From NCBI RefSeq assembly GCF_030052815.1, contig NC_079496.1, positions 15,825,100 to 15,889,099 on the forward strand: DNA of 64,000 nt. Reading direction: 5' to 3'. Below are positions 35,766 to 48,100 of the stretch, piece after piece (the first letter of the stretch is position 1; every line of letters starts with the position of its first letter). Both the position numbers and the translations under genes were made by a program. Below the pieces are notes generated by a model that was not told the origin of the DNA, ran no database searches, and saw only the letters and a list, made by a program, of their open reading frames with translations. Origin of the DNA: Hevea brasiliensis. Its lineage: Eukaryota > Streptophyta > Magnoliopsida > Malpighiales > Euphorbiaceae.

Positions 35766-38048
35766 GGTCATTGATGACCATTATTTTTAAAAAAAATTGA
35801 TCATTAATTTGTGATCTCATAATCAACTATCATATAGTTTAATCAACCTTAAATTATTTAATATCTTTAATAAATATTTTTATTACATTGTTAAAAAATT
35901 TGAGAGACAAAAATTATAGTTTATATAAAAAGTTATAAAAATAAAATATAGAGATTTAACTTATTTATAATTAATATGTATTATTTTTATGTTAATAATT
36001 TAATATTCTTTTTATTTCACTTTCTTAAGATTAATTAATGTTTATTACTGTTATTATCATTATAGTCAACTTATGACGATTTAATTGATAAGATCAAGTA
36101 AATAGGAAATATTTTACTTTTATAAAAATTGAATTTGAATGTTTATTATTGTTTTTCAATTAAATAATATTTAATTATAAATTATTTTTTTATTTAAATA
36201 TTTTTATTTGTTTGTTTATATATTGTATGTCATTAAGACATTTAATACACATCAAGTACTATTTCTCATCAAGTATTTTATTTCACCTAAATGCTCTTAA
36301 ATTTTTTTTTTTTTGTATTAATTTTTTATTATTTTTTTCAAAAGTTATTAGTTATGGTTCTCAAAATTTATTTATTTAAATATTTTTAATTAATATTTAT
36401 TTAATTATTAATTTTTTTATAAATTTCTTATTTAATATTTCTTAAACTTTTGAATATTTTATTTTATTATAATTATATATTGAATGTAATGATAACTAAT
36501 ATTTTGATTATTCATATTTTTAATAGAATTATTTTTAAATTTTAATTAAATATCTATATTTTTATGTATAAATTATCACTCAACTATATTTTTGTATAGA
36601 AGTAGAATTTCAAAGATAAATAATAAATATGATTACATCAAAAATTTAGATATAAATAAATATTAAAAATAATTAAAATTATAGTATTAAAATTATGAAA
36701 TCTGTTTTTTTGAAAAATAATATATATTTTTAATATTTATTATATTAATAAAAAATGACGATATTTTAAAATGTTAACTTTCATTAAATATATTTATTTT
36801 ATATTATAAATTTATATAAAGTGATAACCATTTTTGTTAAAGAATTATTTTATAAAAAATATATCAGATTAATAAAAAAATAATTTACACTTAGATATAA
36901 TATTTTTAAAAAATAATATAATATAATATTATTTTTAATTAATAATGTTATATATTTTAATTATTATTAAATTAAATAATTCAATTCATTATTAGTAATT
37001 CAAATTTTTAATATATTTATAACAAAAAATATTATATTTATATATTTTTAAAATAATATTATTTTCTCATAAATTTAATATATCTTTTGTAATTTATAAA
37101 AAATAAATATTAATTTATAAAAATTATGAGATAAAATATAAAAATTTCATAAAATTTAAATTATTTTTAAATAAAGTATTTTTATTACATTTTAAATCAA
37201 ATAATCAAGGAAACTACTATTAATATATGTATAAAAAGAATTAAATAAATATTTTAATTAATTATATCATAAATAAATTAAAAATTTATTATTATAACAA
37301 ATTAAAAGTTATTAAATTAAATTAAATAAAAAAATTAATTTAAAATTAATTAAAAAAAATAATTTATCTTATTTAAAATATAATTAAAAAATAAAAATTA
37401 TAAATTAACTGTACATAGCATATACATGCTAGTTTCCTTTATATCATCAAGGAAGAAGAGTTCTCAAAGCATCAGAAAGAAGAAAGCCAACATGCCATCA
37501 AGTATAATTTAATTAAATATTTGAAAGGGAAGTTACACTGACCTATCTTGCAAATCCCATCCCGAGAGATCAGCTACTTCTGTCATTGCAGCTCTCCAGC
37601 GTTGCACTTTCTCAATATTCTCCCTGAAACGTTCTTCATGGACAGCAAATGCTTCTTCAAAATTCCCAAGCTGTTTTCGCACTTGAGATGGTGTCACATC
37701 ATAAAAAATTGGCAAAACAGTTTGCCTCCCAGCTTTCTTGCATTGAAGAATTTCTACAAGTTCATCTAAACACCATGTTGAAGAAGCATAATTTTTGGAG
37801 AAAATGATAATTAAGACTCTGGATTCTCCTATTGCTTTAGGAAGTGCTTGAGAAATACTTTGCCCTTTCTCAAGTTCTCGGTCATCCTTAAAGGTGTTGA
37901 TTCCTTCCTGACACAACCCTTTATACATATGACTGATAAAACTATTGCGGATGTCGTCACCACGAAAACTAAGGAATGCATCATATTTCCACTTTTCAGA
38001 AGAAGAAGAAGAAGAAGAAGAAGAAGAGACTTCAGTAATTAAAACCAT
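31011..38048 (-). CDS. TIR-NBS-LRR immune receptor (TNL)
   Basis: Exons 38048-37543, 34546-33445, 33319-33044, 32941-31973, 31879-31709 and a last exon 31586-31011; the first four introns are GT-AG with matching phases. The TIR domain (residues about 18-160) starts YDAFLSFRGDD and has WCLDELVEI, whose Glu is the catalytic residue of TIR NADases. NB-ARC follows with P-loop GMGGIGKTT (about residue 230), kinase-2 KVLIILDDVDE, GTRIIITTRNKHLL, GLPLAL and MHDL. The LRRs are in exons 3-4. The post-LRR C-JID domain (VIPDWFKYQ, then FTFCAIVG) is in the last exon. TNLs sense pathogen effectors and signal through EDS1. Joined, the protein would be about 1,199 residues. However, the last intron ends ...TTACGG, not AG, so the C-JID exon may be unused; a stop at 31703 would then end a protein of about 1,009 residues. 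A (GAA)n run at 38000-38028 encodes a poly-Ser stretch. Confidence 0.88.
34645..34699. repeat. (AT)n microsatellite in TNL intron 1
   Basis: About 27 AT units, uninterrupted, near the 3' end of the intron. Confidence 0.95.
34790..35765. repeat. AT-rich tandem repeat in TNL intron 1
   Basis: TTAATTATTATTTAAT followed by CTTTTAATTATCATTATTATT begins at about 34795, 34968, 35293 and 35457. The block ending TATTATTTGCCATATGTTAC at 35157 returns as TATTATTTGCCGTATGTTAC at 35650. So a roughly 490-bp unit built of 165-173-bp subunits is present twice, and the second copy ends in an (AAT)n tract to 35761. Confidence 0.75.
35766..37542. other. Remainder of TNL intron 1
   Basis: Extremely AT-rich sequence with poly-A and poly-T runs, no frame and no recognisable transposon ends. 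Confidence 0.6.
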
Positions 38049-38971
38049 GAAATTGAAACTGGTGAAAGGCTTGTCTGTGCTTTACTAATAACTGTGATAA
38101 TTTCTTCTTAACACCAGTAGCGGCATTTAAAATTGAAGCTGCAAGTTCAGTGACTTTCCTTGAAATTGATAATGAGTTACATATTTGTTTCGTCGTATTC
38201 TAGCATTATAGTGACAGCATGGACCCATCCAAAGGAAGACCAACAATAGCCACAATATGTTAATATTTTTTTATTTATTTTTTAATTTAACTTATCAAAA
38301 CCAGTCATTCAGTGACTTTCCTTGAAATTGATAAGTAATGACTAGTGTGGTTCTTTGTATTCGGCCTTTTTAATAGTGACAGCATGACGGAAGACTAACA
38401 ACAGCCACAGAATATAAATATTTTAATTTAACTTATCAAGACCAAAGTCGTTCAATTAAAATTAATCAAAATTCTGTTATACTTTGAAATGAGTATATTA
38501 ATATGTTATATAAAATAATAAGACAACTTAAAAAAAATTTGATATTATATGACTACACAAATGAAATAGGTGATGTAAATATATAATAAAATATTTAAAT
38601 TTTAACTTATAACACAAAATTTTTTATTTTTAATTTTAAGTAATTGACAATAATAAAAAAAATTTTATATTACTTAAATTAAAAAAATAAATTATGTTAC
38701 TTAAATTTTATATTACTTAAATTTTGTGTTATAAGTTAAATTTTGAATATTTTATTATTATATATTACTAAATTAAAATACCATTTATATAATATATCCG
38801 ACTATATAATATAGTCTCATCTAAAGCATTCGCCAACACATTAAAAAAAATTAGCGTCAATATCTTTTACATAAAAAGGTTAATTCACGTCTTATTTGTA
38901 GAAATATATATCTGTCACTAAAAATAAAATTAAATAATTAAATTTATGAAAAATCAATTTAGACAAATATA
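38049..38971. promoter_or_regulatory. TNL upstream region
   Basis: The 5' flank of the minus-strand TNL. It includes a tandem pair around 38150-38230 and 38310-38390, sharing TCAGTGACTTTCCTTGAAAT and GTGACAGCATG, about 157 bp apart. Inverted AT-rich segments lie at 38570-38770 (TTTAACTTATAACACAAAAT and its reverse complement). No TATA box can be assigned with confidence. Confidence 0.5.
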
Positions 38972-39940
38972 TAATTTATTTGTTGCCGAAATATTCTAAC
39001 AATTCAGTCACTAATGCTAGCTTTGTCTCAACAGTGTACACAAATTTGGTAGACTACCTAAAACATTATCAAATTCTGTAATTATACGATGATGTGTGCA
39101 GTAGTTTCAGGAACTATATGTATATGCATGGAGAAATCAATTTATCATTCATTTTTTAGGGTTTATGTTAATATATAAAGTCTACAGATGATCAGAGCAT
39201 GTGTGGTCCTAAAATTGTTCCAAATTATTCTGTATATTCAATGAGGTTTCCTTCTATATCCATTTTTTAATTGCTTATTCGTTGGCAGAAACTCTGAGAT
39301 CATTTTTAATACAATTGGTTCTGCATGGCTCATATAATTGGCTTATTTTTTAAGTGATTTTTAAAATACAACATACATAGAATTTGATTGAATGTTTCTG
39401 TTGATAATTAATAAAACATATATAATTGAATATACTTCCAACCCATTTGTTTTTTTTTTTTTTTATTTGCTAATATATTTTTGCGTTACAATGAAGAAAG
39501 GGCACCTGGATTTCAAGAAGTTTCCACAGATAGCAACCTTCAATGATGTAATGGAATTGACGAATTGTATAATATTAAAGCTTGCAGCTTCATATGGGGA
39601 CACCATGCCATCGTTAAAGTTAGGATAATAATCCTTAAAATCATTCTTCATATACAAAGCAAATTTACTTTCTATCATTCCAAGTGAAAAGGGGAGAGAG
39701 AAAGATGGAATGGAATCAGTAGTGCCCATTTGTTATTGGTGCATGGTAGTCGCTTTGTTGGGCTATCAGTGGCAAAGAACGAGAAAGTATACAAATTATG
39801 AATCCATTAATTGAACAAGTGACCCATCTGGTCCAACTGTTGGATCAAGGCCCAAATCATATCTGATAACTTTGAGATGAGATTACCTAATCCATAACCC
39901 ATTTCCACCATGCAAGAGCCACGTCAGTGTCAATGGACAG
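38972..39940. repeat. Duplicated block, right copy
   Basis: Direct repeat of 29704-30635. It holds the same short plus-strand frame (about 39491-39628). A 55-base segment near 39840-39895 is absent from the left copy. Confidence 0.85.
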
Positions 39941-40515
39941 CTCAAGACATAATTATTAATGGAAAAAGGGTTAAATATGCCTATTGCAGGCTCAAATAAG
40001 GCCGGCTGCGGTGTTAAATCTGACTTGATCTGGCTTTTGTGAGGGAAAGATGGTACTCAAAGGAGTTCACTAGCGACCATCGTAAATGACTAACCCAAGG
40101 CTATAAAAACTGATATGCCTTGTAATTAATGCGTTTTCAACCACCGTTTCTTTTAATATATGCTACGGTTGATCAGATTTGGTAGTTCAAGTCCCGCGGC
40201 GGCTGGTAAGCTTTGATGCTTTGAAGGTTTCGTTAGCTGTGTGCTTTATTGCTTTTTGTTGTGTCTTGCAGCTCTTAGCTATTGCTTAGCTCCTTTCAAG
40301 GCTGTCCGGAAAACGCTGCTTGGAGGCGTTCTTTGTGACTGTGGCTCTGAGTGCTGAAGGTGGGTGGTAGTAGCTGTGCCTATGGGTGATTTATGAGTTT
40401 GATTTGGCTTGATGTAAAGGCCAGGTTTGAACCTTTGATTTCGCGCATTTGATTCTGATGTATATGCCCAATGGACTTTATTAATGCAATAAAGTGCACA
40501 TTTGAAAAAAAAAAT
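39941..40515 (+). mobile_element. Possible poly(A)-tailed retroposon
   Basis: Base composition rises sharply to GC-balanced sequence between about 40000 and 40500. The block ends with AATAAAG, then a short spacer and a run of ten A residues at about 40505-40514. This looks like the 3' end of a LINE, SINE or reverse-transcribed transcript inserted on the plus strand. No coding frame and no target-site duplication were found. Confidence 0.4.
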
Positions 40516-40766
40516 TCATATAAGTCAATTTTATGTTTTTGTTCAAATTAACTCTTAAACTTTTCATAAAAGTTCAAATTAGTCTGATTTTAATAAAATA
40601 TTTTCTTTTAGTGATAAAATGTTTTTTTTTATTTTAAAATTTTAAAATTATGTATTATTTTAATTAAAATAAAATTTAAAAAATTCAAGTACCTATAGTG
40701 ACGTGTGTCTTGATAGATAATCTCCAACGCTCTAAAGAAACCCCATTTGCATTGTTACAATCCTTA

Positions 40767-41222
40767 GGATAATTTTCAATAATTTTTCCTAAACTTATAT
40801 GATTATAATATTGTAACCCTTCAACTTTAAAATATAATATAAAATCAATCAATTTTTAAATTTTTCATAATAAAATTCTTTTGACTTCTAATTAATAATT
40901 TTTCAATTAGACACTAATATAAATAGTTTTAGTGTGATATTTAGTCAATATTTCTCTCTCCTCTCTTATACAAAGTGTAAAATTATTCTCTCTACACATT
41001 AAAAATTATTTCCTCTATAGAAAGAAAAATGTTTCAATTTACACATGACTAAAGAGATAAAAGAGAAATGCTGATTAAGCACCACATTGAAAGATGATCC
41101 AAAATTAAAGAAATTTTACTATATAAAATTTAAAAATTGAGAGAATTAATATTATATTTTTAAATTAAAAAATTATGATATTATAACTATATAAATTCAG
41201 GATAATTATTAAAATATTTATA
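40767..41222. mobile_element. Fold-back (MITE-like) element
   Basis: The left arm, from GGATAATTTTCAATAATT to about 40990, pairs with the reverse complement of about 41030-41222. Matched blocks include TTATAATAT, AAAATATAATAT, TCAATTTTTAAATTTT, TAAAATT and a GTG-TTAGTCAATATTTCTC / GTGCTTAATCAGCATTTCTC pair. Arms are about 200 bp with interruptions. No transposase and no clear target-site duplication. Confidence 0.65.
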
Positions 41223-41508
41223 CTAATCTACAGCATCCTCTTCAGTTCATTAGAAGGGAAAGGACAACAAATTTAATTTGTGAATCTATCATAGAAATTT
41301 TGTAAAGCCTCTAAGACATCCTAACACCCCAATTGCTATGAACGGCCTACTAAAGAGACATTGAAAAACAGGCCAGTGCTGGTTACGTTATTGCAGAAAA
41401 TATTCTTTCAAGGATATTAATGTCAAAACGATTATAGACAAGCTCAGTTTGATCGTGAAATTTTATAAAAATAATAAGTATTTATATTTTTTAAAAATTA
41501 AAAGAAAA

Positions 41509-41511
<3 letters not shown>

Positions 41512-41556
<45 letters not shown>
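41512..41556. repeat. (AT)n microsatellite
   Basis: Twenty-two uninterrupted AT units upstream of the DGK gene. Confidence 0.95.
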
Positions 41557-41559
<3 letters not shown>

Positions 41560-42181
41560 GAAATTAGCAACGCAATTGTGCAACCGATTTTTAGCGGGAA
41601 GCTGCTGACCTGAACTCGTGTTCGCGCCGGTTTAAGCTTTTCCTACATTCCCTTCACGGTCTCATGCAGGTTCGAACACGCGCAAACAAATAGGAAGCGA
41701 CCACGTTATTTCTAATGCATTAGTGGCCATCATCTAGTGCAAACTATCTTATATTTTCCTAGTTACCCCAATAATCATCCACCATTGGGCAGACCCAAGA
41801 ACTTCTTCGATTAAACGCGTCAGTCCACCATAAAACCATGATCTCACCTGCAGCAAATAACTTAAAACTGACAACTACACATTATCGTGTCCGTTGGGGG
41901 ACAACAGCTAAAAGGAATGCCAAGCTTTCTTTGGAAAGCGGTGCTTCGTAGCCTCCGCCTCTGTTGAAAATTAAAATGGTATAACTGTTCATATCATATT
42001 ATATTGCTTTCCCACGTTCACCTTCATCTTTATTTATGTTTTAATAATCAACAAAAGCGCGTCCTTCTTCAAACAACGCTTTGAATCAAGGAAGAATCTT
42101 TATATATTTCGCTTCCTGTGCATGCTAGTATCGCCATTTTTCTAGGAATATTTGTTATTCGTTAGTTGATTGATTCTCAGA
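41557..42181 (+). promoter_or_regulatory. DGK upstream region
   Basis: No gene. A CTTTATATATTTCG motif at about 42099 lies 80 bases before the chosen ATG and may be the TATA box. The region is richer in CpG than the surroundings (for example GTTCGCGCC at 41611). Confidence 0.45.
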
Positions 42182-45100
42182 ATGGACTTTCGTAATAGCT
42201 TTTCGCCTCGTTCTGGGAGATTGAAAGATCTTAAGGATTCCTTTCGTCATCTCGTGTCTAGGAGGTCAGATATTATTTCCTCAATGCTAATTGCTGATTT
42301 TACAGATATTTTGGTTGATGGGTTTTCGTTTTCTGCAAATTCTGCAGTCATGATGCAGCCACGGCTGGTGTAAAATCTGAGAGTGTATTGAAGGACTTCT
42401 ATATTCCAGATTACATTCTTGTGGCTGGATCAGAGCCAGAGGTATACAATGAGGAATTTCATTCGCCTTCGTGCCCTGTCATTGTGTTTATCAACTCAAA
42501 AAGTGGAGGCCAGCTCGGAGGGGAACTTCTTGTTACGTATCGCTCCCTTCTTAACCAAAACCAGGTGAATCTATTATGTTTCAACGAATTAATTGCGGAT
42601 AGTGTACCCTTTTACTTGTTTTCTAATGTGGATTTATTTTTTTTTTTTTAGGTTATTGATTTGGGAGAAAAGGCTCCTGATAAGGTCCTCCATCAAATTT
42701 ATGCCACTCTGCAAACTCTCAAGAACAATGGTGATGAATTGGCTACTGAAATTGAGAAGCGACTAAGAATTATCGTGAGTTAACTAGTTATATGACTAAT
42801 TTTCATAATTAGTTTTTTTTCCCATTTTTATATTTTCTGTTCCGTTTACCCACTTTTACACAGATATCTTTCTCTGATACATACTCAGATCATTAGGTTG
42901 CAGGTGGAGATGGTACAGCTGGTTGGCTCCTCGGTGTAGTTTGCGATCTCAAACTGCCTCAACCTCCACCAATTGCTACAGTGCCTTTGGGAACCGGAAA
43001 TAACCTCCCATTTTCATTTGGTTGGGTATGATTTGCTGATCTCGGCTTGTGTTTAACTATTACCATATCCACTTATGATAGTTTCCATTGTTTTATGTTA
43101 TTGTCCTAAGTTAGCCTGGCCATTTTTGCCAGTAATGTGTAGATCATGGATTACTTCTAGTTGCATTGAACACACACACATTTAGCATCCTTATTTTAAT
43201 ATTAAAAATGTAGCATAGAATGAAAATCATTTTAATGTCGATAGTAATTCCCTGATAAAAACTCCTGTATGCTGCTTGCAGCTTAGTTTCTTTATTTGGG
43301 CAATGTAACTAACACAACTCTGGAACCAAATTTCCTCTTAATGCACTTCTGGTTCCTTGAAGTTGTTAGTTCCATTAACTAAATCAACTGTGGACAAATA
43401 ATAGCGTCTGAATCTTGAAGTTCAGTACCAGAGGTTATAGTTCAATTCTGAATTAGAATTTTGTATCATGATCTTATTGATTCACAGGGAAAGAAAAACC
43501 CAGGCACAGACAGTTTATCTGTGGAGTCATTCTTGGAACAAGTAAGGGCTGCCAAGGAAATGAAAATTGACAGGTAACAGAATAGTTATGTTCTAGATCT
43601 TTTCTTGTTACCTACATAAATACATACAATCACACAAGCATATCATGAGGCATAAGTGGACACTGAACTGCAGATGTGTCTGCCATCAGCCCTAGATGAA
43701 ATCATGGCAATAACTGTTAATACACAAGTGAATTGGGAAAGTCCAAATACCATTGAAGTTTTCCTTGCTGACTTCATGGTAGGTAGCAAAACTATTCATA
43801 GACATGTATTGCCCCTATTTTCTTTTACCTTTCATGCCTCTCACCCTTTTTTTTGGCTTCTTTACTGACTGTGGAATGTCTTATTTCGTCTGGCAAGTGA
43901 ATTCTGATAGAAGCCTGAAAAGCTAATTCATAATGGAAAATTAGTGAAAATCTTGTACTGGCCTGAACTTTGAGAAACTTTACCCGGAAGTAATAAGAGT
44001 AATGATAATAAGGCAAAAACTTTTGATAAATGGATTGACTCAGTTTATACAATTTAAAAGTCCTTTCTTTAGCTATTATGATGTTGCAAATTTCATTATG
44101 TTCATTAAATATTTGAAAATCAATTTTACACCTTCAAATTTCATCATATTTTTGTGTCCATGGTAGCCTATTTATTTAACTGGATTATATAATCTTGTTG
44201 AGTTTTTTTTTTTTTTTTTTGAAACAATAATCTTGTTGAGGTTAAGTCAAGTTTATAGGCTTAGAAAAAGTCCACGAGCAACTTCAGTCAAATTATAAAT
44301 CTGGATTAATGACATTGAACCTATTGTCCTATGTCATTGGATTTTTATATAGTTCCATTTTTCTTCATTATGCTGACACGTTTCATTGCTGGGTTGTTTG
44401 TTCTCCTTGCCTTCAACCTATTTTCTGATTTTATTTTCATGTGGACTAAAAATTCTTTTTTCCCCTCCTTTTTCCAAACAGCTGGCATATTATCATGAGA
44501 ATGAAATGCCCAAAAGAAGGTTCTTGTGATCCTGTTGCACCTCTTGAACTACCCCATTCTTTGCATGCATTCCATCGTGTCTCTGAATCAGATTCATTAA
44601 ATATGGTAAGTCTTAATTTGCATTTTGTGGGCAGATGTATTTCCAAGTTATGCATGAATTTTGAGTTTTTGACTTCCAAAAGAAGAGGAAAATAATTCTT
44701 GATGTTCACTGCTCTAATGGTATCAACCATAAGGCCCAAATGAAAACAAATGTATTACTATATTGTGGATCTATGTGCCAGTTAACACCTGCAACTCATT
44801 GTTAGTGGAAGGAACAGAATCGGATAATTAAATGTCAATATCAGAACTCATACCATCCACTTCTATTACTTGTGATGACATATCATCCACTTTTGTTTCC
44901 CACGAGGCATTCTACATTGGTTGATTCCTATACCAGTTTTTAAATTTGCTGCACATGACACAAGGCTTCTTACTTTTGTTTGTTTTCCCTTCTGATGTTT
45001 GTTTTGCTTCACATGAGACGATGCTTTGCTTACTTGTAAATTTTCTTTTGGCTGTTGTCAGGAGGGTTACCACACTTTTCGTGGGGGCTTTTGGAACTAT

Positions 45101-48100
45101 TTCAGTATGGGTAAGAAATTTATGCAAGTGTTTCATAGATTTCCATCTGCATGTAATGTAAATAATTGCCCACTCATCCTTGAGGCAAGTTGTGGGGTTG
45201 GGAGAAAGGGAAATTTGAAACTATCAAAGCATCTTGGAGTTTTTATTTGACCAAAAAAAGGAAAGATTTTTTATTTAATTAAAGCATTCAAAAATATTTT
45301 ATCCAATGACATCATGTTGTCCTAGATAATTTAGGATGCAAGTGCAAATTGCTTCATTTTTTAACCCTATGAGGTCTTATATACAAACTTACTGGATTCA
45401 GTAATCCAACTTATATTAAAAAAAGAAAAAAAAAATACAGGCATCAATGAAATGATAAGCATGTGCTGAAATGATATTTGAGGAAAAGCTGTTATAGATA
45501 GCTAGCTCATGAACACTAAGTCCGCTAGTGATGGGTGGCAATAGCTAATAGTGGAATGGGAAACCTTATTTATGATTTAGAAGATCATGTCATAGAAATG
45601 ATCACTTTATGCTTTGATATGTATACCATACTCAACTCAACTCAACTAAGCATTTATCCCAAAAATTTGGGGTCGGCTATATGGATTCGCTTTTTCCACT
45701 CTAAACGATTTTGGGTTAAATCCTCAGAAATGTGTAATGTTTCTAGGTCATGTTGTACTATTCTCTTCCAAGTCAATTTAGGTCTACCCCTTTTTTTCTT
45801 TCTATCATCTAACCTAATGTGCTCTACTTGTCTAACTGGAGCCTCCGTATGTCTAAGCTTCACATGACCAAACCACCTCAATCTCCCTTCTCTCAATTTA
45901 TCCTCAATTGACACCACTCCTACCTTTTCTCTAATACTCTCATTACGGACTTTATCTAGTCTAGTATGGCCACTCATCCACCTTAACATTCTCATCTCTG
46001 CAACTCTTATCTTAGACGACTCCTTCCAAAGGCCCAACACTCACTACCATATAACATAGCCGGTCGTATGGCTGTACGGTAAAATTTTCTTTTCAACTTA
46101 TTGGGAATCTTGCGATCACATAAAACACCCGTGGCACGTCTCCACTTCAACCATCCGGCTTTAATCCTATGACTAACATACTTCTCACATCCCCCATCCA
46201 CTTGAAGGACTGAGCCGAGATATTTAAAGTGATAACTGTGGGACAGTACCACTCCATCCAAACTAACTCCTTCCCTATCACCAGTTTGGCCTTCACTGAA
46301 CTTGCAATGCATGTATTCTGTCTTCGTTCTACTTAACTTAAAGCCCTTTGACTCTAGAGTACTTCTCCAAAGCTCTAGCTTTCTATTGATTCCTTCTCGC
46401 GTCTCATCTATCAAAACAATATCATCCGCAAACATCATGCACCAAGGAATACTCTCTTGTATATGTTTCGTTAATTCATCTAAAACTAATGTAAAAAGGT
46501 AAGAGCTTATAGCTGATCCTTGATGTAATCCAATTGAGATCGGAAAATCTCTTGTGTCCCCTCCCACTGTGCGCACAATAGTAGTTGCTCCTTCATACAT
46601 ATCTTTCAACACTTGTATGTACCAAATAGATACCCTCTTTTGTTCTAACACACTCCATAAGACATCTCTTGGAACACTATCATAGATGTATACCATACTT
46701 TATGAATTGCTAAGGATGTAGGGCAGCTTTGGACAGTACTACCTTTGTTAGATTTATGGTGGTAAGGCTTGAAATTACTAATTAGGAATTTTGAAATTCG
46801 CTAGAGGCTGGTTATTATAGTTTTCATGAGTAAAATAAAGAAGAAAGGCAAAGAAAGAACTAAGAATATTTAGCTAGGTAGCTCTCTCATGGACAACAAA
46901 GAGTTAATTAAGTTTTTGTATTTATAAATCAAAGTTTTTATCACAGTTATTTGTATGACTTATGGTGCTGAAAAAGAAAACGGAGAAATCAATATTATTT
47001 TCCAACACTAGCATTCTTCAGCAACAGGCAAAGGTTGACATTGATTCTTGCTTGTAGCAACTGGTATTGTTTTATTCTTCTTGCCAACTTTCTGGACTGA
47101 TATGTTATATATTGTATAGGAATGGATGCTCAAGTATCATATGCCTTTCACTCTGAGAGGAAGCTACAGCCAGAGAAATTTAAAAACCAATTAGTAAACC
47201 AGGTATCATACCAAATGTTTAATATTATGCATTTTTGGTAGGCATGATTAGAACTTGACATGAGCTTTCCCTTTTTTTATCTTTGTTTTAGTTCTTTTTG
47301 CTGGTTCTGTTTGAAAATTGGTTTAGACATATTTAAAGAAGCTAAATGTTAATGATGACTTGAAGGATCCTCTTGCTAATTTTATTCAAGCCTCCACCCA
47401 CATGCAAAAATAACATATTAGTACTCTTAACTCTTAAGCTGTTCACATTGAGCTAACATGACTATCCTTAATTCTCTTTCTTTTTGAGTAATCATTAAGA
47501 AGTATGATGGATGCTAAAGTAGCAATCATTGTAAAGAACACAGGATTGTAGTAATTGTTGTGATGTCGCAACAAATTTTTTGAGATGGATTGTTGTCAGA
47601 TACCTCATGATGGACAAGTGGAGTTGGAGGAGATGGGGCAGTTAACTGGATTTTTAAAACTTGGTAGAATCAATAATCATTTTCGGAGGTGTTACTATCT
47701 AGAGGAGTGTGGTGGGAAAGGGGGGGGGGGGGGGGGGGGGTTGGTGGGGGGGGGGGGTTGGGTTGGGGGGGTTTGTGGTTGGTGTTTTTATAAATTTCCA
47801 ATCTTTGGATTCATTTTATTTCGTCTTAGTTATACAATCGAGTCCTTTAGAAGTTGGTTTGGGAAATGAGAGGGGGAAAAACTATTGCCACAGTAACTAG
47901 TTAAACTTTTCATATTAAATATGTACATTTGTTGGTCCATCTTCAAAAAGTGACAATGAATGCAACATTTATTTGCATCCAATAGCCAACATTTCATGGC
48001 ATAATTAGCACATGTAAATATTAGTTATGGTCCTTCCCTACCTTTCTCTTGGATCCATTATCAATTTTATTTTGCATAAATCTACTAATCTCAATTTTTT

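Noticed and set aside
42265..42347. Apparent frameshift near the start of DGK
   Set aside because: An 83-bp GT-AG intron (AG^GTCAG to TCTGCAG) has matching phase 2 and restores the frame, so no mutation is needed.
43656..43868. Frame in the DGK intron ([15 protein letters not shown]...)
   Set aside because: The DGK exon before it ends at a good donor at 43573 and the next exon joins in phase at 44482; nothing supports this frame as an exon.
47585..47900. Glycine-rich frames over the poly-G tract
   Set aside because: They lie within a DGK intron and exist only because of the G runs.
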